A stretch of 64,000 nt of DNA from Tepidamorphaceae bacterium (GTDB lineage: Bacteria > Pseudomonadota > Alphaproteobacteria > Rhizobiales > JAKSCL01), in the NCBI GenBank assembly GCA_028289445.1, contig JANQPO010000019.1, positions 124,001 to 188,000 on the forward strand, given 5' to 3'. The notes beneath the pieces were generated by a model. It was given only the letters and a program-made list of their open reading frames with translations. It made no database searches and was not told where the DNA came from. Below, piece by piece: positions 49,364 through 57,488 of this stretch. Position 1 is the first letter of the stretch; every line of letters starts with the position of its first letter. The translations under genes and the position numbers were made by a program.

Positions 49364-49746
49364 GCGAGCGGCGCAATTCGCGCTGCCGGATTGCGCTCAA
49401 CCGGAAAGTGTATCAGTGTGGAAATTAACGTCGTTTCGGGCCGTTCGTTTCGGCCGGCGGCGGGAGGGATGGCGGAAGGCCGTTAGGGGTCAAACAAATG
49501 GCCTTCCACCATCCGAGCCGAGCTGACTACGCACTACCTTATGCCAGCGGCGTTAGGTGTACACGACGTCGGTTTCTAACTTCTTTCCGTTTCGAAAAAT
49601 TTTGAAAGCTTTTTGAAATCAAGTTCTTACGAGAAGTTCGGGCATCAGAGCAGCCGGTGGCCTTCGCCATCAATTGCATTCTGCAAAACGATCGGCCTTA
49701 GAAGCACATCCAAGGCGACACTTTTCACCGGTGGGCGTTGAAACCG
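49364..49746 (+). other. 383-bp intergenic region after the DadA-like gene
   Basis: No gene is supported. GGATGGCGGAAGGCC (49467-49481) pairs with GGCCTTCCACCATCC (49500-49514) with a single mismatch and an 18-base loop. It lacks a T-run but could still block or stabilise the dadA-like transcript. The next 150 bases include an AT-rich stretch (about 49570-49630) that looks promoter-like in composition only. Confidence 0.4.
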
Positions 49747-50499
49747 CTATTCCGCCGGCGCCGCTGCCTGGCGAATCGATGGCGGCGCGCCCGCAGCTCC
49801 TGCATCCCTTTGACCGGATGCCAGCCAGTGGTCAAGAAACGCTTCGAGCCAGTGGCGCAAGGCACCGTCATAGCGCGCACGCCCGGTGAAATGGGCCTTG
49901 CGATCTTGTGCGTTTGGAAGCTTGAACCGATCGCGGCCTTTCGTCGTCCAGCGATAGAGCATGGCTGTTGTCAATTCGGGATGAAACTGGATTGCAAAGG
50001 CGGCCGGTCCGTAGCGAAAGGCCTGATTGGGATAGACTGGCGCCGTGGCGAAGCGCTCCGCCCCTTTCGGTAAATCGAATCCTTCGCGGTGCCATTGGTA
50101 GACATGGCTTGGCCATGGAAGGTCGAGGCCGTCGATGGGTTCCGGCGTGATCGGATAGTAACCGATCTCCGTCAGCCCATCCGGGTGCGGGGCAACCTCG
50201 GCGCCCAGCGTTTTCGCCATCATCTGGCCGCCCAGGCAAATTCCCAGAAACGGCGCTTTCTCCTGAAGCGGTACGTTGATCCAGTCGATCTCATCCTTGA
50301 TGAAATCGTCGGGATCATTGGCGCTCATCGGTCCACCGAAGATGACGGCGCCGACGTGATCGTCCATCGTGACCGGTAGCGGATCGCCGAAGCGCGGCCG
50401 GCGAATGTCGAGGTCGAGGCCGCGCGCCCGCAGGCTTTGTCCGACGCGGCCGGGCGTCGACGTCTCCTGATGAACGATGATGAGGACCTTGTTCGACAT
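49747..50499 (-). CDS. Class I glutamine amidotransferase-like protein
   Basis: A 250-residue protein. The nucleophile Cys88 is in FLGICLGGQMMAKTLGAEV, and the catalytic His-Glu pair is in AIQFHPELT. This is the GATase1 fold seen in GuaA-like and gamma-glutamyl hydrolase-like proteins. No synthetase domain is attached, so it may hydrolyse small gamma-glutamyl compounds or serve an unknown amidation. The ATG at 50499 (MSNKVLIIVHQE) is preferred over an upstream in-frame start. Confidence 0.85.
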   Translation of the reverse strand: MSNKVLIIVHQETSTPGRVGQSLRARGLDLDIRRPRFGDPLPVTMDDHVGAVIFGGPMSANDPDDFIKDEIDWINVPLQEKAPFLGICLGGQMMAKTLGAEVAPHPDGLTEIGYYPITPEPIDGLDLPWPSHVYQWHREGFDLPKGAERFATAPVYPNQAFRYGPAAFAIQFHPELTTAMLYRWTTKGRDRFKLPNAQDRKAHFTGRARYDGALRHWLEAFLDHWLASGQRDAGAAGAPPSIRQAAAPAE

Positions 50500-50541
50500 A
50501 TCTTGGAATATAGCCGGTCCGCCTTTTGCCGCCAAATCACG

Positions 50542-51333
50542 CTACATGGCGCTGATGCCGCCGTCGATTTTCAACTCCGCGCCCGTCATAAATCCAGACT
50601 CATCGCTGGCGAGATAAATCGCCGCATAGGCCACGTCGTCGGTGGTGCCCAAACGGCGCATCGGCGTTTGCCTAGCCAGCCGGTCGCGCTCGCTCTCGCC
50701 AATGGCCTTGCGTGTGCCGTCCTTGGAGAACACGTCCTCCAATAGCCCGGTGTCGATGAAGAACGGGTGTACCGAATTGCACCGGATACTGTCGCCGGCG
50801 CGTGCCGCCGCAAGGGCCGTCGACTTGGTCAACATCCAGACCCCCGCTTTGGCAGTGTTGTAAGCCGCGATGTTCGGCCCGGCGATCAGGCCGGCGATCG
50901 AGGAAAGATTGATGATAGAGGCCGGCTGATTGGCCCGCAGCAGCGGCATAGCGATGCGGGTTCCCAGATAGACCGAATCGAGATTGACGCTGAGACCATG
51001 CTTCCACGTCGCATAGTCCGTATCCTCAACGGTGCCCGACACCCAGATGCCGGCGTTGTTGACGAGGACCGACAAGCCGCCAAGCGTAGATTCAGCCGTC
51101 TCAACCGCTGTTCGCCAATCAGCCTCAGACGTCACGTCATGTCCGATCCCTTGAATGCGGCCGAGGTCGGACAGTCGCTCCGCGGTCGCGATAGCGGCGT
51201 CATCGTCCAGATCGGTGATGAGAACGTCGGCGCCCTCTTTGAGGAATGCCGCGGCGATTGCCGACCCGATTCCGCCGGCCCCGCCGGTGATCAGGGCTTT
51301 CTTGCCGGCAAGGCGCGGCGATCTGTCGGTCAT
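50542..51333 (-). CDS. SDR family oxidoreductase
   Basis: A 263-residue classical short-chain dehydrogenase. The NAD(P) motif GGAGGIGSAIAAAF is at about 18-31, with LVNNAGIW, the catalytic Ser in INLSSIAGL, and the Tyr-Lys pair in YNTAKAGV. The C-terminal MTGAELKIDGGISAM is typical of tetrameric dehydrogenases of secondary alcohols. The Asp after beta-2 (ITDLDDDA) favours NAD over NADP. The substrate cannot be read from the sequence. It lies 43 bases upstream of the amidotransferase gene on the same strand. Confidence 0.9.
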   Translation of the reverse strand: MTDRSPRLAGKKALITGGAGGIGSAIAAAFLKEGADVLITDLDDDAAIATAERLSDLGRIQGIGHDVTSEADWRTAVETAESTLGGLSVLVNNAGIWVSGTVEDTDYATWKHGLSVNLDSVYLGTRIAMPLLRANQPASIINLSSIAGLIAGPNIAAYNTAKAGVWMLTKSTALAAARAGDSIRCNSVHPFFIDTGLLEDVFSKDGTRKAIGESERDRLARQTPMRRLGTTDDVAYAAIYLASDESGFMTGAELKIDGGISAM

Positions 51334-51371
51334 GACGCTCCTTCGGGTCTCATGCGCGGTTGGCCGGGCCG

Positions 51372-51842
51372 TTAATCCTCGTCAGACCGGTTGCTGGCTT
51401 CGACCTGTTGGCGCAGAAGAACGCGTTCGCGCGTCGACACGCCGAGCAGTTCCGCGACGCGCCAGACAAGGTTGTCCTCGAATTCGTGGACCTCGCCGTC
51501 GGCGTAGACGATCTCCCATAGCATCTCCACGATCCGACGCTTTCCGTCATCGTCGAGCGCCCGATTGAGAACGCTTGTGAAACCGTGCAGATCGACCGAC
51601 TCCAGATCGCGCAACCGTGCCTGTTCGATCAAGGATTCGACCTCATGGTCATCGAGGCGAAAACGCGTCTTCAGGATCGAGCGCAGTGTGTTGCGCTCAG
51701 CGGCATCGACGATGCCATCGATCGCCACGGCGTGGAACAAGAGTGCGGCTGCGGCGAGGCGCTCATCGGTTTCATCGAAGGTCTGAGCCTCGTGCTTGCC
51801 GCCCACGAGATCGTTGATGAATGTGTTGAGCGCCTTGAACAT
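51372..51842 (-). CDS. TerB-like protein (tellurite-resistance domain)
   Basis: A 156-residue helical protein with a TerB/DjlA-N-type domain (about 25-145). ERLAAAALLFHAVAIDGIVD and EIVYADGEVHEFEDNLVWRV are the two repeats with acidic, metal-coordinating-like loops. Proteins of this type occur alone in many alphaproteobacteria, and tellurite itself is rarely relevant. The ATG at 51842 is preferred, since the open frame upstream looks non-coding. It lies 38 bases upstream of the SDR gene on the same strand. Confidence 0.85.
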   Translation of the reverse strand: MFKALNTFINDLVGGKHEAQTFDETDERLAAAALLFHAVAIDGIVDAAERNTLRSILKTRFRLDDHEVESLIEQARLRDLESVDLHGFTSVLNRALDDDGKRRIVEMLWEIVYADGEVHEFEDNLVWRVAELLGVSTRERVLLRQQVEASNRSDED

Positions 51843-52248
51843 GGTTTCGCTTTGGCTTTCCCAAACCGTTGATCGTCCGTGCAGCGTGGTGTTGCGTCCC
51901 GCGCGCATCCATAAGGCGTCACAATTCGCGAACACCCGGTAAATGACAACCCCTTCGCGATCTTTGGCTGCTTGGTCGATGGCGATCCGCTTCGGATGTG
52001 TTGGCGGCGTTGTGATCTACGATGTCTTTCGACGGGCGGACGCAGCGTCATTGTCGTCTTGCCGCAACGCGCGGAAATGTGTATTGCACCAGCGACGTCG
52101 TTCCGTGTTGCCGGCGTTGTCCTCTTGTTCGCGTAAGCCTGACTGCCTCCTGTTGGATGCGATGCTGAGTGGCGGTCGTTGCCGGGGCAATGAGTTGGTA
52201 ACGCGACTGGTGTAGGCGTAGGGCGTCCTGGGGTCATGCCCGTGGCGA
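51843..52248 (+). other. Intergenic region between the TerB-like gene and tRNA-Thr
   Basis: About 400 bases. I see no ORF with a ribosome-binding site, no strong inverted repeat and no RNA motif. It should contain the promoter for the TerB-like gene at its left end and for tRNA-Thr at its right end. Confidence 0.4.
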
Positions 52249-52324
52249 GCCGCATTAGCTCAGTTGGTAGAGCACATCATTCGTAATGATGGGGTCGGGT
52301 GTTCGAGTCACCCATGCGGCACCA
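52249..52324 (+). tRNA. tRNA-Thr (anticodon CGT)
   Basis: A 76-base cloverleaf with encoded CCA. Acceptor arms GCCGCAT/ATGCGGC pair perfectly. The anticodon stem CATCA/TGATG closes loop TTCGTAA, giving anticodon CGT (ACG codons). T arm GGGTG-TTCGAGT-CACCC is canonical. It marks the boundary between housekeeping genes and the catabolic region. Confidence 0.97.
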
Positions 52325-52440
52325 TTTCCGCTTCAGCTTAAGCGTCTGAACCTCCTGGCATATTGCTCGGGTCAACAGGCCAGTTTCGAGATCATGGACC
52401 AAGCGGCGGCGAGCCTTGTGAAGCGCTTTTCCTGCAAACC

Positions 52441-53661
52441 CTAAGCCGCCACGCCGTCGCGAACGGTCTTGACGATCGCGGTGAACTCATCGTCTGTCAG
52501 AATGTCCCTTTTTGCGATGCCAGCCTGTTTCACCTCAAGCAGAATGCGTGCGATCTCATCGTCATCCGACTCACCGAGACCGAGCGCACCGAGCTTGTAG
52601 ACAACCGACATCTTGCCGCTCTTCTTACCCAGAACGACCTCGCCCATGCGCCCAGTCAAAGCAGGATGCGTTCCAAACATGACGAGCGGATCGTTCATGA
52701 CATAGTCGATGCCGATGCCGGATTCGCGCGTAAAGTTGCCGGCGCCTAGCACCGGTTTGTTGCGGGCAATTGGAACATTCGAGAGCCGCGAAATCAGGGC
52801 GCCTAGCTCTGGAAGACGATCGAGCGCATATTTGTTTTCGTAGCCATAGAGCAGATTGAGCCCGAGCATCAATTCCTCAAGCGCCGCATTGCCGGTGCGT
52901 TCGCCGAGCCCGTTGGCACAGCTATGAACGACGCTGGCGCCGGCTGTCACGGCAGCCAACTCGGTTGCAACACCCATGCCGAAATCGTTGTGCGTATGGA
53001 TTTCGATGGGGAGCCCGGTCATGTCCTTGACCCAGCGGACCATGTGCTTGATGGCCTCGGGTGTGGCGCAACCCATCGTGTCGACAATGCCGATGGAATT
53101 CGGTGGGGCCTCGGCCATGATGCCACGGCAAAGGTTCTCCAGATCCTCCGGTCGCGCCCGTGTCGTATCGTAGGGGAAGAAGACCGCGTAGAGGCCCTTC
53201 TCGCGCGCGTAGTTGATGACGCTCGCGCTTTTTTTCAGGACGTCCTCCCAGGTCCAGCCGAACTGGGTGGTCAGCTTCGGATAACCGATCGGCACTTCGA
53301 TGATGACGCCGTTGGCGCCACAGTCGAGCGCCATGTCGATATCGGCTTGCAGGGCACGCGCGAAGGTGAAGATGCGCGCGTTCAGACCCAATTTAGAGAT
53401 CTTGGTAATCGCCTCAGCGTCCTGCGGCGAAACCGCCGGCATGCCCGCTTCGATCCGTTCCACGCCAACGGTATCGAGCATCTTGGCGATCTCGACTTTG
53501 TCGTCGACGGTGAAGACAACGCCAGGCGTCTGCTCGCCATCACGCAGGGTTGCATCGTGGATTTCGACGGATTCGGGCAGCGTCAGCGATTGGCGAACAT
53601 CGGGGGCAAAATTGTAAGGGCTGACCCACCAGCGTCCGTCTTCATGATAAGTTTCCCGCAC
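52441..53661 (-). CDS. DRE-TIM metallolyase (2-isopropylmalate/homocitrate synthase-like)
   Basis: A 406-residue protein. The metal-binding DATLRDGEQTPGVVF is near residue 35, HTHNDFGMGVATELAAV carries the HxH pair, and NGLGERTGNAALEELM is the LeuA-family signature. These define the Claisen-condensing or HMG-CoA-lyase-like superfamily. It lacks the long regulatory C-terminal domain of LeuA, so allosteric leucine feedback is unlikely. The exact substrate (alpha-keto acid plus acetyl-CoA, or a lyase direction) cannot be read. The GTG at 53661 was chosen because GGGGAG lies seven bases upstream; an in-frame upstream extension lacks support. It is divergent from the GntR gene. Confidence 0.87.
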   Translation of the reverse strand: MRETYHEDGRWWVSPYNFAPDVRQSLTLPESVEIHDATLRDGEQTPGVVFTVDDKVEIAKMLDTVGVERIEAGMPAVSPQDAEAITKISKLGLNARIFTFARALQADIDMALDCGANGVIIEVPIGYPKLTTQFGWTWEDVLKKSASVINYAREKGLYAVFFPYDTTRARPEDLENLCRGIMAEAPPNSIGIVDTMGCATPEAIKHMVRWVKDMTGLPIEIHTHNDFGMGVATELAAVTAGASVVHSCANGLGERTGNAALEELMLGLNLLYGYENKYALDRLPELGALISRLSNVPIARNKPVLGAGNFTRESGIGIDYVMNDPLVMFGTHPALTGRMGEVVLGKKSGKMSVVYKLGALGLGESDDDEIARILLEVKQAGIAKRDILTDDEFTAIVKTVRDGVAA

Positions 53662-53741
53662 GATCGATCTCCCCTTTGTCCCTGGTTCTCGGACGGTCGC
53701 ATGGACGCCGAGATACAATCCACATTTATGGCAGATCGATC

Positions 53742-53757
53742 AAAAATATCAATTTTT
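53742..53757. promoter_or_regulatory. AT-rich inverted repeat between divergent genes
   Basis: AAAAAT (53742-53747) and ATTTTT (53752-53757) form an inverted repeat in a markedly AT-rich stretch (about 53.70-53.79 kb) between the synthase-like gene and the GntR/FCD regulator. It could be part of divergent promoters or the GntR operator, but AT-rich repeats arise easily by chance. Confidence 0.3.
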
Positions 53758-53897
53758 TATACTCAAAGGCAGAAATTTCCAATATTCTTAAGCGAAACGC
53801 TCGACAAACCCGCCCGGAGCGCCGCGCGCTTGCGGATCAGGGGAAAATATCGATATTACCGGGCGACACACTTCGCTCGACAAGGGCCATATCAGCC

Positions 53898-54620
53898 ATG
53901 GTGCCACCGATGATCGCAAAATCCGACCCCGTTTTGGACGTGGAGCGATCTGGCGTGGCAGGCGGTCCGGCCTCGATGACCCAGCAGGCATATGACCGGA
54001 TGCGGGCCGACATCATGTCCGGTGCGCTCGAACCCGGGCGTAAGCTGAAGATCGAAGAACTCAGAAAACTCTACGATGTCGGCTCAAGCCCCGTGCGTGA
54101 GGCGCTTAGCCTTTTGACCTCGGATCATTTCGTCGAGCGCATCGATCAGCGGGGCTTTCGCGTCGTCGAGATCAGCGCAGACGAGTTTGAGGAAATCCTG
54201 CTCGCCCGCTGCTGGCTGGAAGAACGGGCCCTTCGCGAATCGATCGCCAGGGGCGACACCGGCTGGGAGGAGCGGGTGCTGCTCGCGACCCACCGCCTCT
54301 CGCGCGTTCCGCGTTCGGAGGCGGACGATCATTTTATCGGCAATGCCGAATGGGAAACGCGACACAAGATCTTTCATATGACGATGATTTCGGCGTGCGG
54401 ATCGTCGATGCTGATTAAGTTTTGCAACCAGCTCTACGACCAGAACATTCGGTATCGCCAGCTCTCTGGCCGAAAGGCCTATCCCGTCCGCGACGTGACG
54501 GCCGAGCACGCGGCGATCTGCGACGCCGTGCTGGCGCGCGACGCCGATACGGCTGTCGAGCGGCTGATGGCGCACTACACGCGAACGGGTCGCTTCGTAA
54601 AGGATCAGCTCACCGGCTGA
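53898..54620 (+). CDS. GntR family transcriptional regulator (FadR/FCD type)
   Basis: A 240-residue regulator. The N-terminal winged helix (AYDRMRADIMSGALEPGRKL, SSPVREALSLLTSDHFVER) is at about 30-95, and a helical FCD ligand domain follows (EEILLARCWLEERALRESI, HKIFHMTMI, HAAICDAVLARDADTAVERL). FCD regulators usually respond to organic acids and control nearby catabolic genes. The divergent synthase-like gene and the convergent dioxygenase/TRAP cluster are likely targets. Starts at 53898 or 53910 are both possible; the frame is open further upstream without support. Confidence 0.88.
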   Translation: MVPPMIAKSDPVLDVERSGVAGGPASMTQQAYDRMRADIMSGALEPGRKLKIEELRKLYDVGSSPVREALSLLTSDHFVERIDQRGFRVVEISADEFEEILLARCWLEERALRESIARGDTGWEERVLLATHRLSRVPRSEADDHFIGNAEWETRHKIFHMTMISACGSSMLIKFCNQLYDQNIRYRQLSGRKAYPVRDVTAEHAAICDAVLARDADTAVERLMAHYTRTGRFVKDQLTG

Positions 54621-54626
54621 GCGGAT

Positions 54627-55502
54627 TTACGGTGTCTCCGGGCTCAGTACGAAATCGAAGTCGACGGTGAAAAACGGTGTGGTCGCGCTTCGCCCGATCG
54701 CCAATCCATCCGGCAGTTCGCTTGGATCGGAGTGCTCCTCGTAGACCATGACAAGTTGCTCACGAACGCCGAAGACGGCGTCCTCATCGAGATAGGGATC
54801 GTCGCTCGGGAACACCTCCGTCACCAGGGTCCGGTGGCCGGGCGCGGTGATGATGAAGTGGAGATGTGACGGGCGCCAGGGATGCCGTCCCGTCGCATGA
54901 AGCAGGACCCCCACTGGTCCGTCGTCTGGTACGGTGTAGGGCGCCGGCCGGACTGTCGTGAACATGTAGCGACCGTCATCCATCGCCCGCATATGGGCGC
55001 GCAGATTGTAGTCAGGCTGCCCTGCATCCTGATTGGAGTAGAGGCCGTTGTCGGCGGTCTGCCAGATCTCCAGCTCCGCACCGCTGATTGGATCTCCCTC
55101 GGGATTGGTGATCTTACCGGAGACGATCACCGTGGCGCCTTCGTTGTCGCGCTTCAGATCGCCGCCGACAGGCAGGTCTGGGGCGCCCAGAATATGAAAT
55201 GGCCCAAGCACGCTCGACGGCGTCCCGACGTCCGGCGAGTTGATCATGTCGACCAAAGACGACAAGCCGAGCACGTCGGACAGAAGCACATACTCGTTGC
55301 GTTCGTCGTTGGTGATCTCTCCGGTTTTCTTCAGGAGATCAAGGCCAAGGCGCCACTCTTCATGCGTGAGATTCACTTCGCGGGCGAAGGCATGAAGATG
55401 TGTCACAAGACTTTCCAACACTTTCCAGGTGCGTGGCGCGGTTTCCGGACTGCAGTAGTTGAGAAAAGCCTCGGTGATCGTCTCGGTCGTTACATTGCGC
55501 AT
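54627..55502 (-). CDS. Intradiol ring-cleavage dioxygenase (hydroxyquinol 1,2-dioxygenase-like)
   Basis: A 291-residue non-heme Fe(III) dioxygenase. The four iron ligands can be seen: Tyr in DNGLYSNQDAG, Tyr in RPAPYTVPDDGP, and two His in WRPSHLHFI. The N-terminal helical dimer domain (THEEWRLGLDLLKKTGEITN) is that of catechol/hydroxyquinol dioxygenases. SSVLGPFHILGAPDLPVGGD is typical of the hydroxyquinol subgroup. The product would be maleylacetate (or muconate), but no maleylacetate reductase or cycloisomerase is in the window. It lies 19 bases downstream of the TRAP large permease. Confidence 0.87.
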   Translation of the reverse strand: MRNVTTETITEAFLNYCSPETAPRTWKVLESLVTHLHAFAREVNLTHEEWRLGLDLLKKTGEITNDERNEYVLLSDVLGLSSLVDMINSPDVGTPSSVLGPFHILGAPDLPVGGDLKRDNEGATVIVSGKITNPEGDPISGAELEIWQTADNGLYSNQDAGQPDYNLRAHMRAMDDGRYMFTTVRPAPYTVPDDGPVGVLLHATGRHPWRPSHLHFIITAPGHRTLVTEVFPSDDPYLDEDAVFGVREQLVMVYEEHSDPSELPDGLAIGRSATTPFFTVDFDFVLSPETP

Positions 55503-55521
55503 CGGTCTGCCTTGGAAACGT

Positions 55522-56829
55522 TCAGGTCAATCCGGTCGAAAGAACCGGGAAACGAATAAGGATGATGAGAACGATCAGCATGACAAGAGCAAAGGGGAAG
55601 GCCCCCATAAAGACGTCCTTCAGGCTGATCTCGGGGTCGTCCAACGTCGCCTTGATGACGAAACAAGAGATGCCGAGCGGCGGGGTCAAAAGACCGATCT
55701 CGGCGCCTATCACGGTAACGATGCCGAACCACACCAGACTCATGTTCATCGATTCGACGAGTGTGATGAATAGCGGAACGACGATGAGAATGATCGATGC
55801 GGTATCGAGCAGCGTGCCGAGGAACAGCATCAAGATGACGTAGATCACCATGACTTCCGTGAAGCCGAGATTGTAGGCTTCAAGGATGGCATCGAGTTCG
55901 TTCGGCAAGCCGGCAAAGCCCAACATGCGGCTGTAAAGCGACGCCATGGTGATGAGGAAGAGGATCGAAGCGGTGATATGGCCGGTCTCGATCGCCGTTT
56001 CCCAAAGCGCGCGCCACGTCATGCGCCGCCGCACAACCGCTATCGCGAGTGCGGCCAGCGCACCGGCCGCGCCGGCTTCGACCGGCGTCAGCCAGCCTGT
56101 ATAAATGCCACCCAACACCAGGAGGATGAGCCCGACCGTCGGAAGTGTCTTGTCGGCCAATTCAGCAAAGGACAACTGTTCGCTTTCATCCTGCTGCGCC
56201 GTGGTGCCGATAAAGGAGGGCCAGAAGCGCCCCATGGCGAGAATGGCCAATATGTAAGCGGCCGTCAGCAACAGGCCGGGAATGATGCCCGCAATGAACA
56301 TCTCGCCAACGGACTGTTCGGCGACGAAGGCGTAGATGATCAGCATGGCGCTCGGCGGAATGATCATGCCCAGCACCGACGATCCGGCCACCACGCCAAC
56401 GGCGAATTGGCGGTAGTAGTTCAAGCGCCGCATTTCCGGCACGGCGATGCGCGAGAAAACTGAAGCCGAGGCGATTGACGACCCCGTCACCGCCGCAAAG
56501 ACGGCGTTCGCACCGACCGTCGCCATGCCGATCCCGCCGGTCACCTTGCGGAAGCCGCGATTCATCACCGTGTAAATGTCCTGGCCCAGTCCGGCCTTGG
56601 CGACGAGCAGACCCATGACAGTGAACAAGGGAATCGTTGCGAAGGCGTACTCGGTCACGCCGTCGCCGACGGCCACTTTGAGGAAGTTGAACGCCATGAC
56701 CGGCCGGTCGGTGATCAACCAGATCGAGGTGAACGAGACAAGTCCAAGCGCGATCGGAATGTAGACGCCGATATAGACGAGCACGACGATGGCGACGACC
56801 GACAGCGATCCTATTTCGACCGGCGTCAT
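55522..56829 (-). CDS. TRAP transporter large permease (DctM family)
   Basis: A 435-residue polytopic protein with about 12 hydrophobic segments. MLIIYAFVAEQSVGEMFIAG and the PPSAMLIIYA region are typical of DctM. LFLGTLLDTASIILIVVPLF and LTPPLGISCFVIKA are further family blocks. It forms the sodium-driven transport channel with the small subunit. It overlaps the dctQ-like gene by ATGA (56826-56829), indicating coupled translation. The imported compound is probably an aromatic or carboxylate acid metabolised by neighbours; this is inference. Confidence 0.93.
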   Translation of the reverse strand: MTPVEIGSLSVVAIVVLVYIGVYIPIALGLVSFTSIWLITDRPVMAFNFLKVAVGDGVTEYAFATIPLFTVMGLLVAKAGLGQDIYTVMNRGFRKVTGGIGMATVGANAVFAAVTGSSIASASVFSRIAVPEMRRLNYYRQFAVGVVAGSSVLGMIIPPSAMLIIYAFVAEQSVGEMFIAGIIPGLLLTAAYILAILAMGRFWPSFIGTTAQQDESEQLSFAELADKTLPTVGLILLVLGGIYTGWLTPVEAGAAGALAALAIAVVRRRMTWRALWETAIETGHITASILFLITMASLYSRMLGFAGLPNELDAILEAYNLGFTEVMVIYVILMLFLGTLLDTASIILIVVPLFITLVESMNMSLVWFGIVTVIGAEIGLLTPPLGISCFVIKATLDDPEISLKDVFMGAFPFALVMLIVLIILIRFPVLSTGLT

Positions 56830-57449
56830 GACGGAAAAGACTCCGCGGCATCATCGTAATGCGGCCGTTTCGTCGAGCCGAACAGCGCCTTGAACGCAAA
56901 GATGATGGCGCATAGCGACACGCTGAATGCGATCGCCAAACGGGCCGGCCACCAAGGCGCCGTGAAGATGCCGGGCGTGCCGAAATATTCACAGCGGGCA
57001 AATGCGGCGCGCAAATCGACCAGAAGCTCGCCCGTCGGCGGCGCGCCGAACTCCGGCGGCGTGAAAAAGTGGCAGGTCTCGAACGCTTCGAGAAATTCCG
57101 GCCAAACGGTCCACGCGATCAACGCCATGAAGATCGCGGCAGCAGCGTTGATGACCCGTCCGAGCGTATTGCCGGCGCCGGGCGCGCGCGACGACAGCAT
57201 GCCAAGGAACCCGTCCGAGCGCGTCAGCCGATCGCTGCGCACCACGTCCGGAAGCTGCAGAAAAACGATGAGGATGAGCGAGAAGATGACCATCTCAACC
57301 ACGCCGCGAATGGGCGCGTGGAAGATGCCTCGCGCGATCACATCAGCATTGAGGACCGCGACGAGGAAGAAAATGACGCCGGTGCCGATCGCGTTCGCTG
57401 CGATCGCCACCGACAGGAATGGCTTTTGTAGGTCGCGCACACCGCGCAT
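56826..57449 (-). CDS. TRAP transporter small permease (DctQ family)
   Basis: A 207-residue membrane protein. DctQ proteins have four helices; visible hydrophobic stretches include LSVAIAANAIGTGVIFFLVA, EMVIFSLILIVFLQL, INAAAAIFMALIAWTVW and LAIAFSVSLCAIIFAFKALF. A longer loop with two Cys lies between the third and fourth segments. It sits between the large permease (overlapping) and the binding-protein gene (39 bases apart), the standard TRAP order. Confidence 0.9.
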   Translation of the reverse strand: MRGVRDLQKPFLSVAIAANAIGTGVIFFLVAVLNADVIARGIFHAPIRGVVEMVIFSLILIVFLQLPDVVRSDRLTRSDGFLGMLSSRAPGAGNTLGRVINAAAAIFMALIAWTVWPEFLEAFETCHFFTPPEFGAPPTGELLVDLRAAFARCEYFGTPGIFTAPWWPARLAIAFSVSLCAIIFAFKALFGSTKRPHYDDAAESFPS

Positions 57450-57488
57450 TCTATCATGTGATCCAGATGCCGATGTCCGCCTTCCGTG

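Noticed and set aside
51372-51842. Tellurite-resistance operon
   Set aside because: Only a single TerB-like protein is present; terA, terC, terD or terZ are not nearby.
52249-52324. Attachment site of an integrated element at tRNA-Thr
   Set aside because: I found no integrase gene and no repeat of the tRNA 3' end within the window, so it is kept only as a possibility in a finding.
52924-53913. 329-codon plus-strand ORF opposite the synthase-like gene
   Set aside because: The opposite strand encodes a clear DRE-TIM protein; the antisense translation has no recognisable motif.
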